A stretch of 64,000 bases of DNA from Pseudomonas kuykendallii (lineage in GTDB: Bacteria; Pseudomonadota; Gammaproteobacteria; Pseudomonadales; Pseudomonadaceae), in contig NZ_FNNU01000002.1 of assembly GCF_900106975.1 (NCBI RefSeq), positions 186,001 to 250,000 on the forward strand. Reading direction: 5' to 3'. The notes beneath the pieces are model-generated. The model did not search any database. It was given only the letters and a program-made list of their open reading frames with translations, and was not told the origin of the DNA. Shown in pieces: positions 19,637 to 31,598 of the stretch (the first letter of the stretch is position 1; every line of letters begins with the position of its first letter). A program made the position numbers and the translations under genes.

Positions 19637-20050
19637 ATGCTCGCCAAGCTGATTGAATTCGCCACTAACCACTACGTGCTTGCCAGCCTGTTCGTCGTGC
19701 TGCTGATCGCCCTGATCCTCAACGAATCGCGACGCGGCGGCCGCAGCCTGAGCAATCGCGAGCTGACCTCGCTGGTCAACAGTGGCGAGGGCGTGGTGTT
19801 GGACGTTCGCGTCAAGAAGGAGTTCGACACCGGGCACGTGGTCGATGCGCTGAACATTCCTTACGACAAGGTGGTCAACCGCGTGGCCGAGCTGGAAAAG
19901 CACAGGTCCAAGACCCTCATCGTGGTCGACGCCATGGGCCAGCATTCCGGAACCGTCTGCAGCGAGCTGAAGAAGCTCGGCTTCAACGCCGTCAAGCTGT
20001 CCGGCGGTATTTCCAGCTGGCGCGGAGACAACCTGCCCCTGGTCAAGTGA
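19637..20050 (+). CDS. Membrane-anchored rhodanese-like protein (YibN type)
   Basis: A 137-aa protein with one N-terminal membrane helix (~12-30, VLASLFVVLLIALIL) and a single rhodanese fold (VVLDVRVKKEFDTGHVVDAL to GGISSWRGDNLP). The active-site loop reads VVDAMGQHSGT, without the cysteine of true sulfurtransferases, as in E. coli YibN. It is thus probably not a classical sulfurtransferase. ATG 19637 starts just before the helix; a TATACT at 19600 may be its -10. grxC starts one base after its stop, so rhodanese-grxC-secB form a unit. Confidence 0.9.
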   Translation: MLAKLIEFATNHYVLASLFVVLLIALILNESRRGGRSLSNRELTSLVNSGEGVVLDVRVKKEFDTGHVVDALNIPYDKVVNRVAELEKHRSKTLIVVDAMGQHSGTVCSELKKLGFNAVKLSGGISSWRGDNLPLVK

Positions 20051-20051
20051 T

Positions 20052-20306
20052 ATGTCGAAGATCGTCATTTACACCACGCCCTGGTGTCCGTACTGCATCC
20101 GCGCCAAGCAGCTGCTCGAGCGCAAGGGTGTCGCCTTCGAGGAAATCGGCGTGGAGCGCGACGCCGCGCTGCGTGCCGAGATGACCCGCAAGGCCGGCCG
20201 CACCTCGGTACCTCAGATATGGATCGGCAGCACTCACGTGGGTGGCTGCGACGATCTCTTCGCTCTGGAGCGCGCCGGCAAACTCGACGCCTTGCTCAAG
20301 GGCTGA
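20052..20306 (+). CDS. grxC: Glutaredoxin 3
   Basis: An 84-aa dithiol glutaredoxin with the active site [12 protein letters not shown] (Cys11 and Cys14), the cis-proline block RTSVPQIWI and [10 protein letters not shown]. It reduces disulfides and glutathione mixed disulfides in the cytoplasm. It is two bases after the rhodanese gene and 31 bases before secB, a conserved gammaproteobacterial order. Confidence 0.98.
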   Translation: MSKIVIYTTPWCPYCIRAKQLLERKGVAFEEIGVERDAALRAEMTRKAGRTSVPQIWIGSTHVGGCDDLFALERAGKLDALLKG

Positions 20307-20337
20307 TTTCCACTGTCGTAACTCACAAGGCCCTGCC

Positions 20338-20820
20338 ATGACTGAAGAAACCACCAACGGCGCCGCCCAGGACGCTCAGAACCCGCAATTCTCGCTGCAG
20401 CGCATCTATGTGCGCGACCTCTCCTTCGAAGCGCCCAAGAGCCCGGAAATCTTCCGTCAGGACTGGACGCCGAGCGTCGCGCTGGACCTCAACACCCGGC
20501 AGAAGCCGCTGGAAGGCGACTTCCACGAAGTCGTGCTGACCCTCTCGGTCACCGTGAAGAACGGTGAAGAGACCGCCTTCATCGCCGAAGTGCAGCAGGC
20601 CGGCATCTTCCTGATCAAGAACCTGGACGCTGGCTCGATGAGCCACACGCTCGGCGCGTTCTGCCCGAACATCCTCTTTCCGTATGCCCGCGAAACCCTG
20701 GACAGCCTGGTCACCCGTGGCTCGTTCCCGGCGCTGATGCTGGCCCCGGTGAACTTCGATGCGCTGTACGCGCAAGAGCTGTCGCGCATGCAGTCGGCCG
20801 GTGAAGGCACGCTCAACTGA
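20338..20820 (+). CDS. secB: Protein-export chaperone SecB
   Basis: A 160-aa tetrameric chaperone that keeps precursor proteins unfolded and passes them to SecA. The family blocks [28 protein letters not shown] and [15 protein letters not shown] are all present. The C-terminal tail carries the usual acidic and polar residues. It ends the rhodanese-grxC-secB unit and has its own terminator. Confidence 0.99.
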   Translation: MTEETTNGAAQDAQNPQFSLQRIYVRDLSFEAPKSPEIFRQDWTPSVALDLNTRQKPLEGDFHEVVLTLSVTVKNGEETAFIAEVQQAGIFLIKNLDAGSMSHTLGAFCPNILFPYARETLDSLVTRGSFPALMLAPVNFDALYAQELSRMQSAGEGTLN

Positions 20821-20839
20821 GTGTCGGATGCCGCGAATG

Positions 20840-20863
20840 AACGCCCTTCGGGGCGTTTTTTTA
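20840..20863 (+). terminator. Rho-independent terminator of secB
   Basis: Perfect stem AACGCCC/GGGCGTT with a TTCG tetraloop, followed by seven T. It begins 20 bases after the secB stop. Confidence 0.92.
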
Positions 20864-20958
20864 TGCCCGCGCGAAGCGAAGCGGAGTCCGCAGTGAACCG
20901 TCGCAGGCGCCTCGGGTCGATTGTCCGGTAAGCCCAACGCCATCATGGAGTACCTGCA

Positions 20959-21117
20959 ATGGACCTTATCCGCATCATCATCGCCATCCTGTTGCCGCCG
21001 CTCGGAGTCTTCCTCCAGGTCGGCTTTGGCGGGGCGTTCTGGCTGAACATCCTGCTCACGCTGCTCGGCTACATCCCCGGCATCATCCATGCCGTCTGGG
21101 TCATCGCGCGGCGCTGA
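20959..21117 (+). CDS. YqaE/Pmp3 family small membrane protein
   Basis: A 52-aa protein, MDLIRIIIAILLPPLGVFLQ followed by VGFGGAFWLN, a second helix and GYIPGIIHAVW. These are the two hydrophobic helices and the PPLGVFL and GYIPGIIHA motifs of the Pmp3/UPF0057 family, which is linked in other organisms to stress and membrane potential. GGAG stands 8 bases before ATG 20959. The GC-rich hairpin at 21132-21152 may end its transcript. Confidence 0.93.
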   Translation: MDLIRIIIAILLPPLGVFLQVGFGGAFWLNILLTLLGYIPGIIHAVWVIARR

Positions 21118-21131
21118 GGCGGTTCACGGAC

Positions 21132-21152
21132 GCCGGCGCGCAACGCGCCGGC
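21132..21152 (+). terminator. Possible terminator hairpin after the Pmp3-like gene
   Basis: GCCGGCGCG/CGCGCCGGC forms a 9-bp stem with a 3-base loop, 15 bases after the stop. There is no clear T run behind it. Confidence 0.35.
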
Positions 21153-21359
21153 TTCGGGTAAAACGACGAGCTTTGCCGCGATGTGACGCAGATCGTCTTA
21201 AATTTCCGTTTACTGAACCTTCCCTGCCTGGCATCGGACTAATGCTGATTCGGTGCGGCATTCGGAATAGTCCGGTTGCGCGCGCTGGTTTACCATGCCG
21301 GCCTCGCGTCAGAGGGAGTCGCAGAACTCCCGTGCCATTTCAGTTGCTAGGGAAGCGAA

Positions 21360-24860
<3,501 letters not shown>

Positions 24861-24863
24861 CCG

Positions 24864-25682
24864 ATGCCCGAGCGCGCCCTGGAAATCGAGCTTCGCCTGC
24901 TGATCGAAGCGGTCTACCTGCGTTACAGCTACGACTTCCGCAACTACGCCATGGCCTCGCTGAAGCGGCGCGTGGTACAGGCGCTGCGGACCATCGGCTG
25001 CAGCAGCGTGTCCGAACTCCAGGGCAAGATCCTGCACGACCCGCAGGCGTTCATGGCGCTGCTGCAGTACCTCACCATCCCGGTCAGCGAGATGTTCCGC
25101 GATCCGGCGTATTACCTGGCGCTGCGTACCCAGGTGGTGCCGCTATTGCGCACCTACCCGTCGCTGAAGATCTGGATCGCCGGCTGCAGCACGGGCGAGG
25201 AGGTCTACTCGATGGCGATCCTGCTCAAGGAAGAGGGGCTGCTGGAACGCAGCCTGATCTACGCCACCGACATCAACCCGCAGTCGCTGGAACGCGCGCG
25301 CCAGGGCGTCTACACCCTGGACAGCATCCGCGCCTACACCGAGAGCTACCAGAAGGCCGGCGGCAAGCGGCTGTTCTCCGATTACTACACCGCCGCCTAC
25401 GACGCGGTGCTGATGGACAAGTCGCTGCGCGAGCACGTGACCTTCGCCGACCACAGCCTGGCCACCGACAGCGTGTTCGCCGAGACCCAGTTCATTTCCT
25501 GCCGCAACGTGCTGATCTACTTCGACCGCGCGCTCCAGGACCGCGCCATCGGCCTGTTCCACGAGTCGCTTGGGCACCGCGGTTTCCTCGGGCTGGGCAG
25601 CAAGGAGAGCCTCGACTTCACCAGTTTCGCCGAGCAGTTCGAGCCCGTGTCGAAGCGCGAACGGGTGTTCCGCAAGCTATGA
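24864..25682 (+). CDS. CheR-type protein-glutamate O-methyltransferase
   Basis: A 272-aa SAM-dependent methyltransferase. The helical N-domain (YDFRNYAMASLKRRV) is followed by SEMFRDPAYY, the SAM site WIAGCSTGEEVYSMAI, ATDINPQSLERAR, and ISCRNVLIYFD. In classical chemotaxis CheR methylates receptor glutamates. Here no receptor, CheA or CheW is encoded nearby; the target may be the CHASE3/coiled-coil region of the adjacent kinase, which is inference. It starts 3 bases after the kinase and overlaps the CheB gene by 4. Confidence 0.95.
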   Translation: MPERALEIELRLLIEAVYLRYSYDFRNYAMASLKRRVVQALRTIGCSSVSELQGKILHDPQAFMALLQYLTIPVSEMFRDPAYYLALRTQVVPLLRTYPSLKIWIAGCSTGEEVYSMAILLKEEGLLERSLIYATDINPQSLERARQGVYTLDSIRAYTESYQKAGGKRLFSDYYTAAYDAVLMDKSLREHVTFADHSLATDSVFAETQFISCRNVLIYFDRALQDRAIGLFHESLGHRGFLGLGSKESLDFTSFAEQFEPVSKRERVFRKL

Positions 25683-26269
25683 GCCCGACCCTCTCGCAGC
25701 GCGCCACGCGCCTGCAGGCGGTCGTCATCGGCATGTCCGCCGGTGGCCTGGAAGCCCTCAGCCAGATGCTGCGCGACATGCCCGAGGACTTCGGCCTGCC
25801 GCTGATCGTGGTCCAGCACGTGCCGGAGAACCATCCCAGCCAGATCGTCGAAATCTTCCAGCGGCTCTGCTCGTTGCAGGTGGACGAGGCTCGCGACAAG
25901 GACCGGCCCAAGCCCGGTCATTTGTATTTCGCCCCGCCGGGGTATCACCTGCAGGTGGAGATGGATCGCACCTTCAGCCTCAGCGTCGATCCGCGGGTGC
26001 ATTACGCGAGGCCGTCGATTGACGTATTGTTCGACAGCGCCGCGGACGTCTGGGGCGATCAGCTGGCCGGTATCCTCCTTACCGGGGCCAATTCGGACGG
26101 CGCCGAGGGCCTGCACAGCATCGCCCGCTACGGCGGTCTGACCGTCGTGCAGGAGCCCACCGAGGCGCTCGCCGATACTATGCCGCGTTCGGCGCTCAAA
26201 CTGTTCCAACCCGATTACGTGCTGCCGCTCGCCGGCATTCGCCAACTACTGCTTCGAATGGACCGCTGA
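25679..26269 (+). CDS. CheB-type methylesterase domain protein without receiver
   Basis: A 196-aa protein consisting only of the CheB catalytic domain. The triad is Ser20 in IGMSAGGLE, His47 in VVQHVPENH and Asp140 in LTGANSDGAEG. The N-terminal receiver that controls ordinary CheB is absent, so regulation must come from elsewhere, perhaps from the receivers of the neighbouring kinases. It overlaps the CheR stop (ATGA) and is followed after 2 bases by the receiver-kinase gene. Confidence 0.95.
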   Translation: MSPTLSQRATRLQAVVIGMSAGGLEALSQMLRDMPEDFGLPLIVVQHVPENHPSQIVEIFQRLCSLQVDEARDKDRPKPGHLYFAPPGYHLQVEMDRTFSLSVDPRVHYARPSIDVLFDSAADVWGDQLAGILLTGANSDGAEGLHSIARYGGLTVVQEPTEALADTMPRSALKLFQPDYVLPLAGIRQLLLRMDR

Positions 26270-26271
26270 AC

Positions 26272-27510
26272 ATGCTGCCGGAAATGGAGCCAGCCAAACT
26301 GCTGATCGTCGACGACCTGCCGGAGAACCTGCTGGCGCTCGACGCGTTGATCCGCAGCGAAGACATCGAGGTATTCAAGGCCGGTTCGGGTGAGGATGCC
26401 CTGGAGCTGTTGCTGCGCCACGAATTCGCGCTGGCGATTCTCGACGTGCAGATGCCGGGAATGGACGGCTTCCAGCTCGCCGAGATGATGCGCGGCGCCG
26501 AGCGCACCCGGCACATCCCGATCGTCTTCGTCAGCGCCGCCGGGCGCGAGCTGAACTACGCGTTCAAGGGCTACGAAAGCGGCGCGGTGGATTTCCTCTA
26601 CAAGCCGCTGGACCCGATGGCCGTGCGCAGCAAGGTCAACGTCTTCGTCGAGCTGTACCGTCAGCGCAAGACGCTGCGCCTCCAGCTCAGCGCGCTGGAG
26701 CGCAGCCGTCACGAGCAGGAGGTGCTGCTCGGCGAGTTGCGGCAGACGCAGGTCGAGCTGCAGCACGCGGTGCGCATGCGCGACGACTTCATGTCGATGG
26801 TTTCCCACGAGCTGAAGACGCCGTTGAACACCCTGATCCTCGAAGTGCAACTGCGCCGGCTGTACCTCGATCGGGGCAACCTCGGTGCCTTCGAGCCCGA
26901 TCGGCTGCGCGGCATGGTGGAGAAGGACGAGCGGCAGGTCCGTGCGCTGATCCGCCTGATCGACGACATGCTCGATGTCAGCCGCATCCGCACCGGCAAG
27001 CTGTCGATCCGCCCCGATCTGATCGACCTGGCCGCGCTGGCGAACAAGGTGGCGGACAATTTCGAGGCGCAGATGGCGCAGGCGGGCTACGTGGTTCGCC
27101 GTGAGATCAGCGGGCCGGTAATGGGTTACTGGGACGAGTTCCGCATCGAGCAGGTGGTGGCCAACCTTCTGACCAACGCCATGCGCTATGGCCGGCAGAA
27201 GCCGGTGACGATCCGCGTGAAACCGGGAGACGCATCGGTTCTGCTGCAGGTCGAGGATCAGGGCATCGGCATCTCGGAGTCCGACCAGGCGCGCATCTTC
27301 AGCCAGTTCGAGCGGGTCGGCAGCCCCGACAAGGTCGCCGGGCTGGGCCTGGGCTTGTTCATCGCGAAACAGATCGTCAGGGCTCACGGCGGCAACATCA
27401 CGGTGCGCAGCTGCCTCGGCGAGGGCTCGCTGTTCTGCGTCGAGCTGCCGTTGCAACAGGCGGTGGCGATGCCCGAGAACGGCCGCGCGCTGCACAGCCG
27501 GCTGGCCTGA
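26272..27510 (+). CDS. Receiver-histidine kinase fusion (cytoplasmic)
   Basis: A 412-aa soluble protein. An N-terminal receiver (LLIVDDLPENL, acceptor Asp58 in ILDVQMPGMDG, Lys in FLYKPLDP) is joined by a short coiled coil to HisKA (His179 in MVSHELKTPLNTL) and HATPase (NLLTNAMRYG, VEDQGIGIS, GLGLGLFIAKQI). It has no membrane segment, so it probably takes phosphate from the hybrid kinase or reads its state. It is the last gene of the kinase-cheR-cheB unit. Confidence 0.94.
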   Translation: MLPEMEPAKLLIVDDLPENLLALDALIRSEDIEVFKAGSGEDALELLLRHEFALAILDVQMPGMDGFQLAEMMRGAERTRHIPIVFVSAAGRELNYAFKGYESGAVDFLYKPLDPMAVRSKVNVFVELYRQRKTLRLQLSALERSRHEQEVLLGELRQTQVELQHAVRMRDDFMSMVSHELKTPLNTLILEVQLRRLYLDRGNLGAFEPDRLRGMVEKDERQVRALIRLIDDMLDVSRIRTGKLSIRPDLIDLAALANKVADNFEAQMAQAGYVVRREISGPVMGYWDEFRIEQVVANLLTNAMRYGRQKPVTIRVKPGDASVLLQVEDQGIGISESDQARIFSQFERVGSPDKVAGLGLGLFIAKQIVRAHGGNITVRSCLGEGSLFCVELPLQQAVAMPENGRALHSRLA

Positions 27511-27632
27511 TCGCCAGATCCCTGCGCGGTGGCTGAGCGCACCCGGCACGCGGCTGCATCCACCGGTCCTTCGCGCTGAACCACCCGCGCCGGCTCGCCT
27601 CGAACGAAGGTAGCCACCTTCGGAGAGATATC

Positions 27633-27938
27633 ATGCGCATGCACAGAATCGCGGCCCTCACCCTTACTGGGCTGTTCGCCACCGCCGCCTTCGCCGACAA
27701 CACCGGTCCGACCCATCCGGACAGCGGCGCCCGCAGCCCGCTGGACAGCAAGGATCGCCAGCAGGGCGTCTACCCGGAGCCCGGGGTCGATACGCAGGGC
27801 GGCAGCCCGAGCGCGCCGGGCGTCGACCCGCAGGACGGCGACCGCACCTCCCCGAGCCTGCCGGGCAAGTCCGGCAGCGACGACAACGGGCCGATCCCCA
27901 GCGTCGATCAGGACGGCTCGCGCGCCACCGGTTCCTGA
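27633..27938 (+). CDS. Hypothetical small exported protein, Pro/Gly/Asp-rich
   Basis: A 101-aa protein I do not recognise. A clear signal peptide ends ATAAFADN (~22), and the mature part has no cysteine or hydrophobic core and is full of Pro, Gly, Ser and Asp, including the near-repeat EPGVDTQGGSPSAPGVDPQDG. It is therefore likely disordered in the periplasm or outside. A GGAGA ribosome site supports ATG 27633. It is separate from both neighbours. Confidence 0.7.
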   Translation: MRMHRIAALTLTGLFATAAFADNTGPTHPDSGARSPLDSKDRQQGVYPEPGVDTQGGSPSAPGVDPQDGDRTSPSLPGKSGSDDNGPIPSVDQDGSRATGS

Positions 27939-27945
27939 CGCGGCC

Positions 27946-28353
27946 TCACCGTCGCGCCTGCCAGGCGCAGTGGCCGGGGCGCGGGCCGACCTGCGGATGA
28001 TTGCGACAGGTATCCGGGCGCCGTTCGTAGATCGTGCAGCGCCGGCTGAGCCGATCCAGGTACAGGCAGTCGCCGCTCGCCATGCGGGTGAGGGTGAACA
28101 GGCCGCTCTTCTGGTTGAAGTGCTCGACGCTGCCTGCCTTCATCAGACGCCGGGCGATCTGCCTTGGCGGCTCGTCGATCTCGAACTGGTCCACCAGTTG
28201 CATACGCACCAGATCACCGATGCGCGCTTCCACCGGGAGCGTGCAGCAGGTCGCGTGACAGTCGTTGCACAGACCCTTCTGGTACTTGACCCAGGTCTCG
28301 AGGCGATCGACGTCGGCATTGGCGATGGGGATGCGTTTCATGGTCTTGCTCAT
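27946..28353 (-). CDS. YkgJ family cysteine cluster protein
   Basis: A 135-aa protein with eight cysteines in the YkgJ/UPF0153 pattern: CNDCHATCC near residues 30-38, then DCLYLD, RRCTIYERRPDTCRNHP and a C-terminal HCAW. This arrangement is thought to hold a zinc or Fe-S cluster. The start at 28353 (MSKTMKRIP) is the usual family N-terminus; no good ribosome site is seen, and 28341 or 28380 are possible. Its function is unknown. It is convergent with the preceding small gene. Confidence 0.87.
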   Translation of the reverse strand: MSKTMKRIPIANADVDRLETWVKYQKGLCNDCHATCCTLPVEARIGDLVRMQLVDQFEIDEPPRQIARRLMKAGSVEHFNQKSGLFTLTRMASGDCLYLDRLSRRCTIYERRPDTCRNHPQVGPRPGHCAWQARR

Positions 28354-28543
28354 GGGTTGTAACGGTGGGCGCGCGATCATAGCGATGCCCAGGTTTTTTG
28401 CCAGTCCCCCTGCATGGCGTTCGCGCCGCGCCGAGGTCCGAGCTAGAGTGCTCGGACGTGCCGGGAAAGGAATCCACGGAAGCCTGAGGCTCCGTCGCCG
28501 CAGGGAATGCATTCCACAACGTTCACAGTGAGGTCCGTAGCCG

Positions 28544-31003
28544 ATGACTCAGGAGAAACAGGTTTCAGCCGACGAGGTGGCCGCCTTCCGCGCCTCCGTC
28601 CTGTCCAAGTTGACCTATTCGGTGGGCAAAGACCCCGAACATGCCTTCGACCATGACTGGTTCGAGGCGATTGCCCTGGCCGCGCGCGATCGCCTGGTCG
28701 ACCACTGGATGGATCACACCCGCAACATCTACCGGCAGGGCCAGAAACGGGTCTATTACCTCTCGCTGGAGTTCCTCATCGGGCGGCTGCTGATCGACAG
28801 CCTGAGCAACCTCGGCCTGCTCGAAGTGGCCCGCACGGCGCTGCATGACCTGGGCGTCGACCTCGACCGCATTCGCAGCCTGGAGCCGGACGCCGCGCTC
28901 GGCAACGGCGGCCTCGGCCGGTTGGCGGCGTGCTTCATGGAAAGCATGTCGACCCTTGGCGTGGCCGCGCACGGCTACGGCATCCGCTATGAACACGGGT
29001 TGTTCCGCCAGGCCATCGTCGACGGCTGGCAACAGGAACAGACCGAAACCTGGCTGGACTTCGGCAACCCCTGGGAATTCGAGCGCCCTGAAGTCAGCTA
29101 TCTGATCGGCTTCGGCGGCAGCATCGCCAATATCGTCGACGACAGCGGCGAGCAGCGGCAGAAGTGGAGCCCGGGCGAGGCGGTACGGGCGATCGCCTAC
29201 GACACGCCGATCGTCGGCTGGCGCGGTGTCAGCGTGAACACCCTGCGTTTGTGGCGCGCGCGTGCCGAAAGCGAGCTGCACCTGGATCGCTTCAACGCCG
29301 GCGATCACATCGGTGCGGTGGTCGAGGAAACCCGCGCGGAAAGCATCTCGCGGGTGCTTTATCCGGCCGACAGCACCGAAGCGGGTCAGGAGCTGCGCCT
29401 GCGCCAGGAGTATTTCTTCGTTTCCGCGTCGCTGCAGGACCTGATTCGCCGTCACCTGAAGCAGCGCGGCACCTTGCTCAACCTGCCCGAGTTCGCTTCG
29501 ATCCAGCTCAACGACACCCACCCGGCGATCGCCGTGCCGGAGTTGATGCGGGTGCTGGTGGATATCCACGGCATCGCCTGGGACAAGGCCTGGGAGCTGA
29601 CCGTCGGAACGCTCTCGTACACCAACCACACGTTGCTGCCCGAGGCGCTGGAGACCTGGTCGGTCGGCCTGATGGATCGCCTGCTGCCGCGCCACATGCA
29701 GATCATCTACCTGATCAACGCCTATCACATCGATGCGTTGCGGGCGAAGGACATCCATGACTTCGACCTGCTGCGTTCGATCTCGCTGATCGAGGAGGGC
29801 AACGGGCGCCGTGTGCGCATGGGCAACCTGGCGTTCCTCGGCTCGCACTGCGTGAACGGCGTCTCCGCGCTGCACACCGACCTGATGCGCAGCACGGTGT
29901 TCGCCGACCTGCACAAGCTCTATCCGGAGCGGATCAGCAACAAGACCAACGGCATCACCTTCCGCCGCTGGCTGTACCAGAGCAACCCGCAGCTCACCGC
30001 GCTGCTGGTGGAGTCGGTCGGCGAGAAGCTGCTGGACAGTCCGGAAACCTCGCTGCGCCTGATCGAACCCTTCGCCGACAAGGCCGCCTTCCGCAAGCGC
30101 TTCGCCGAACAGCGGCTGCACAACAAGCAACTGCTCGCCGGGCTGGTGCAGGAGCGCCTGGGGCTCTACATCGACCCGCACGCTCTGTTCGACGTGCAGA
30201 TCAAGCGCATCCACGAGTACAAGCGGCAGTTGCTCAACCTGCTGCACACCGTGGCGCTGTATCAGGCGATCCGCGCCGAGCCGCATACGCAGTGGGTGCC
30301 GCGGGTGAAGATCTTCGCCGGCAAGGCGGCGGCGAGCTATCACCAGGCCAAGCTGATCATCAAGCTGGCCAACGACATCGCCCGGACGGTGAACGGCGAC
30401 CCCACCGTGCGCGGCCTGCTCAAGGTGGTGTTCCTGCCCAACTACAACGTCAGCCTGGCCGAGCGGATCATCCCGGCGGCGGACCTTTCCGAGCAGATTT
30501 CCACCGCCGGGCTGGAAGCCTCGGGCACCAGCAACATGAAGTTCGCACTCAATGGCGCGCTGACCATCGGCACCCTGGATGGCGCCAACGTGGAGATGTC
30601 CGAGCAGATCGGCGCGGCCAACATGTTCATCTTCGGCATGACCGCCGACGAAGTGCAGGCACGCAAGCAGAACGGGCAGTTCTCGGCGGAGCCTTCGGTG
30701 GCGGCGTCGCCGCGCCTGGGCGAGGTGCTCCACGCGGTCCGCAGCGGGGTGTTCTCGCCCGATGATCCGGCGCGCTACACCGGCCTGATCGATGGGCTGA
30801 TGGCGCACGACACCTTCCACGTCTGCGCCGACTTCGACGCCTACTGGAACGCCCAGCGCCGGGTCGAAGAGCTGTGGCACGACCAGAAGGCCTGGTGGCG
30901 GGCCGCGGCCCTGAATACCGCGCGCACCGGCTGGTTCTCGTCGGACCGGACGATCCGTCAGTACGCGACGGAAATCTGGAAAGTGATGGCGCCGGAGGAA
31001 TAG
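28544..31003 (+). CDS. glgP: Glycogen/alpha-glucan phosphorylase
   Basis: An 819-aa GT35 enzyme that releases glucose-1-phosphate from glycogen or maltodextrin. It shows VYYLSLEFLIGR, NGGLGRLAACFMES, TYSVGK near the N-terminus, QLNDTHPA, and the PLP lysine (about residue 666) in SGTSNMKFALNGAL. The length is normal. A GAGG sequence lies 11 bases before the ATG. Other glycogen genes are not in this window. Confidence 0.98.
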   Translation: MTQEKQVSADEVAAFRASVLSKLTYSVGKDPEHAFDHDWFEAIALAARDRLVDHWMDHTRNIYRQGQKRVYYLSLEFLIGRLLIDSLSNLGLLEVARTALHDLGVDLDRIRSLEPDAALGNGGLGRLAACFMESMSTLGVAAHGYGIRYEHGLFRQAIVDGWQQEQTETWLDFGNPWEFERPEVSYLIGFGGSIANIVDDSGEQRQKWSPGEAVRAIAYDTPIVGWRGVSVNTLRLWRARAESELHLDRFNAGDHIGAVVEETRAESISRVLYPADSTEAGQELRLRQEYFFVSASLQDLIRRHLKQRGTLLNLPEFASIQLNDTHPAIAVPELMRVLVDIHGIAWDKAWELTVGTLSYTNHTLLPEALETWSVGLMDRLLPRHMQIIYLINAYHIDALRAKDIHDFDLLRSISLIEEGNGRRVRMGNLAFLGSHCVNGVSALHTDLMRSTVFADLHKLYPERISNKTNGITFRRWLYQSNPQLTALLVESVGEKLLDSPETSLRLIEPFADKAAFRKRFAEQRLHNKQLLAGLVQERLGLYIDPHALFDVQIKRIHEYKRQLLNLLHTVALYQAIRAEPHTQWVPRVKIFAGKAAASYHQAKLIIKLANDIARTVNGDPTVRGLLKVVFLPNYNVSLAERIIPAADLSEQISTAGLEASGTSNMKFALNGALTIGTLDGANVEMSEQIGAANMFIFGMTADEVQARKQNGQFSAEPSVAASPRLGEVLHAVRSGVFSPDDPARYTGLIDGLMAHDTFHVCADFDAYWNAQRRVEELWHDQKAWWRAAALNTARTGWFSSDRTIRQYATEIWKVMAPEE

Positions 31004-31024
31004 CCCGCGTCACCCGGAAACGCC

Positions 31025-31055
31025 GCGGGGCCGAGGAAGCGATTCCCGGCCCCGC
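31025..31055 (+). terminator. Possible terminator of glgP
   Basis: Perfect 9-bp stem GCGGGGCCG/CGGCCCCGC, loop 13 bases, 21 bases after the glgP stop; followed by only a short TTT. Confidence 0.5.
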
Positions 31056-31075
31056 GCTCGTTTCTACAAGACGGT

Positions 31076-31261
31076 TCAGCCCGCGGCGTGGCGGCGTTGT
31101 TCGCCTAGCTCCAGCTCGTTGCGGTAGTTCAGTGCTTCGCTTTCGGTATGGAAGATACCGACCAGCTCGCCCTGCTGATGCACGTCCCAGGTGCGTTTGC
31201 CCAGGGCCAGGCTTTCGCGGGATTTGTGCTGGTCGTCACGCTCGGTCACGGTTACGGTCAT
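31076..31261 (-). CDS. Small hypothetical protein
   Basis: A 61-aa soluble protein, starting MTVTVTERDDQHKSRE, with a central GKRTWDVHQQGELVGIFHTESEA split by no hydrophobic segment. I do not recognise a family, but the strand-turn-strand pattern followed by a helix (ALNYRNELELGEQ) resembles small DUF-type domains that modify charged residues. The start at 31261 has GGAG 8 bases upstream; the longer reading starts before it. It is convergent with glgP. Confidence 0.65.
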   Translation of the reverse strand: MTVTVTERDDQHKSRESLALGKRTWDVHQQGELVGIFHTESEALNYRNELELGEQRRHAAG

Positions 31262-31463
31262 AGCGGCGTCTCCTGACTGTCGATTGGTGCGACAGGTTGT
31301 CGCAGATCCTTTATGGAACTGCTTAGTCACCTATGTAAATCCGTGGATTCGGCGACAGACTGTTGCGCGGATCGCTATGAACTTTTACAGCGAATCGGGC
31401 CGGGTGTTGGCGGGCGCGGGCTTCTCCGGGCGGAGACTACGCGATGCGGAGTGATTCGCAGGC

Positions 31464-31485
31464 GGTGGGCTGAAGCCCACCCTAC
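31464..31485. repeat. Short palindromic intergenic repeat (GGTGGGCT/AGCCCACC plus CCTAC)
   Basis: GGTGGGCT (31464-31471) pairs with AGCCCACC (31474-31481) and is followed by CTAC. It is of the same GTAGGGTGG/CCACCCTAC type seen at 11563-11630 and 35664-35737. Confidence 0.6.
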
Positions 31486-31515
31486 GGGGCGGGTGCATTG
31501 GAAGAGTGCCTCAAC

Positions 31516-31550
31516 GAAAAATGCCCGTATCTCGCGATACGGGCATTTTC
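31516..31550 (-). terminator. Rho-independent terminator of fba
   Basis: A 14-bp perfect stem AAAATGCCCGTATC/GATACGGGCATTTT with a 4-base loop, 49 bases after the fba stop on the minus strand, with a T5 run on that strand. It could work in both directions. Confidence 0.88.
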
Positions 31551-31598
31551 GTTTTCAGACGGCGGGTGAGGGCCGTTGGCCCTGCCGCGTCGTCAGGC

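Larger units (their letters stand above)
31262..31598. other. Intergenic region before fba terminator (no gene)
   Basis: These 337 bases hold no convincing ORF. They contain the hairpin repeat at 31464-31485 and the fba terminator at 31516-31550. The AT-richer part at 31310-31395 probably holds the promoter of the small minus-strand gene, but no clear boxes stand out. Confidence 0.6.

Noticed and set aside
28565-30880. A 771-codon open frame on the minus strand
   Set aside because: It runs antisense through glgP, whose PLP site and family blocks are certain. The minus product is low-complexity and unlike any protein.
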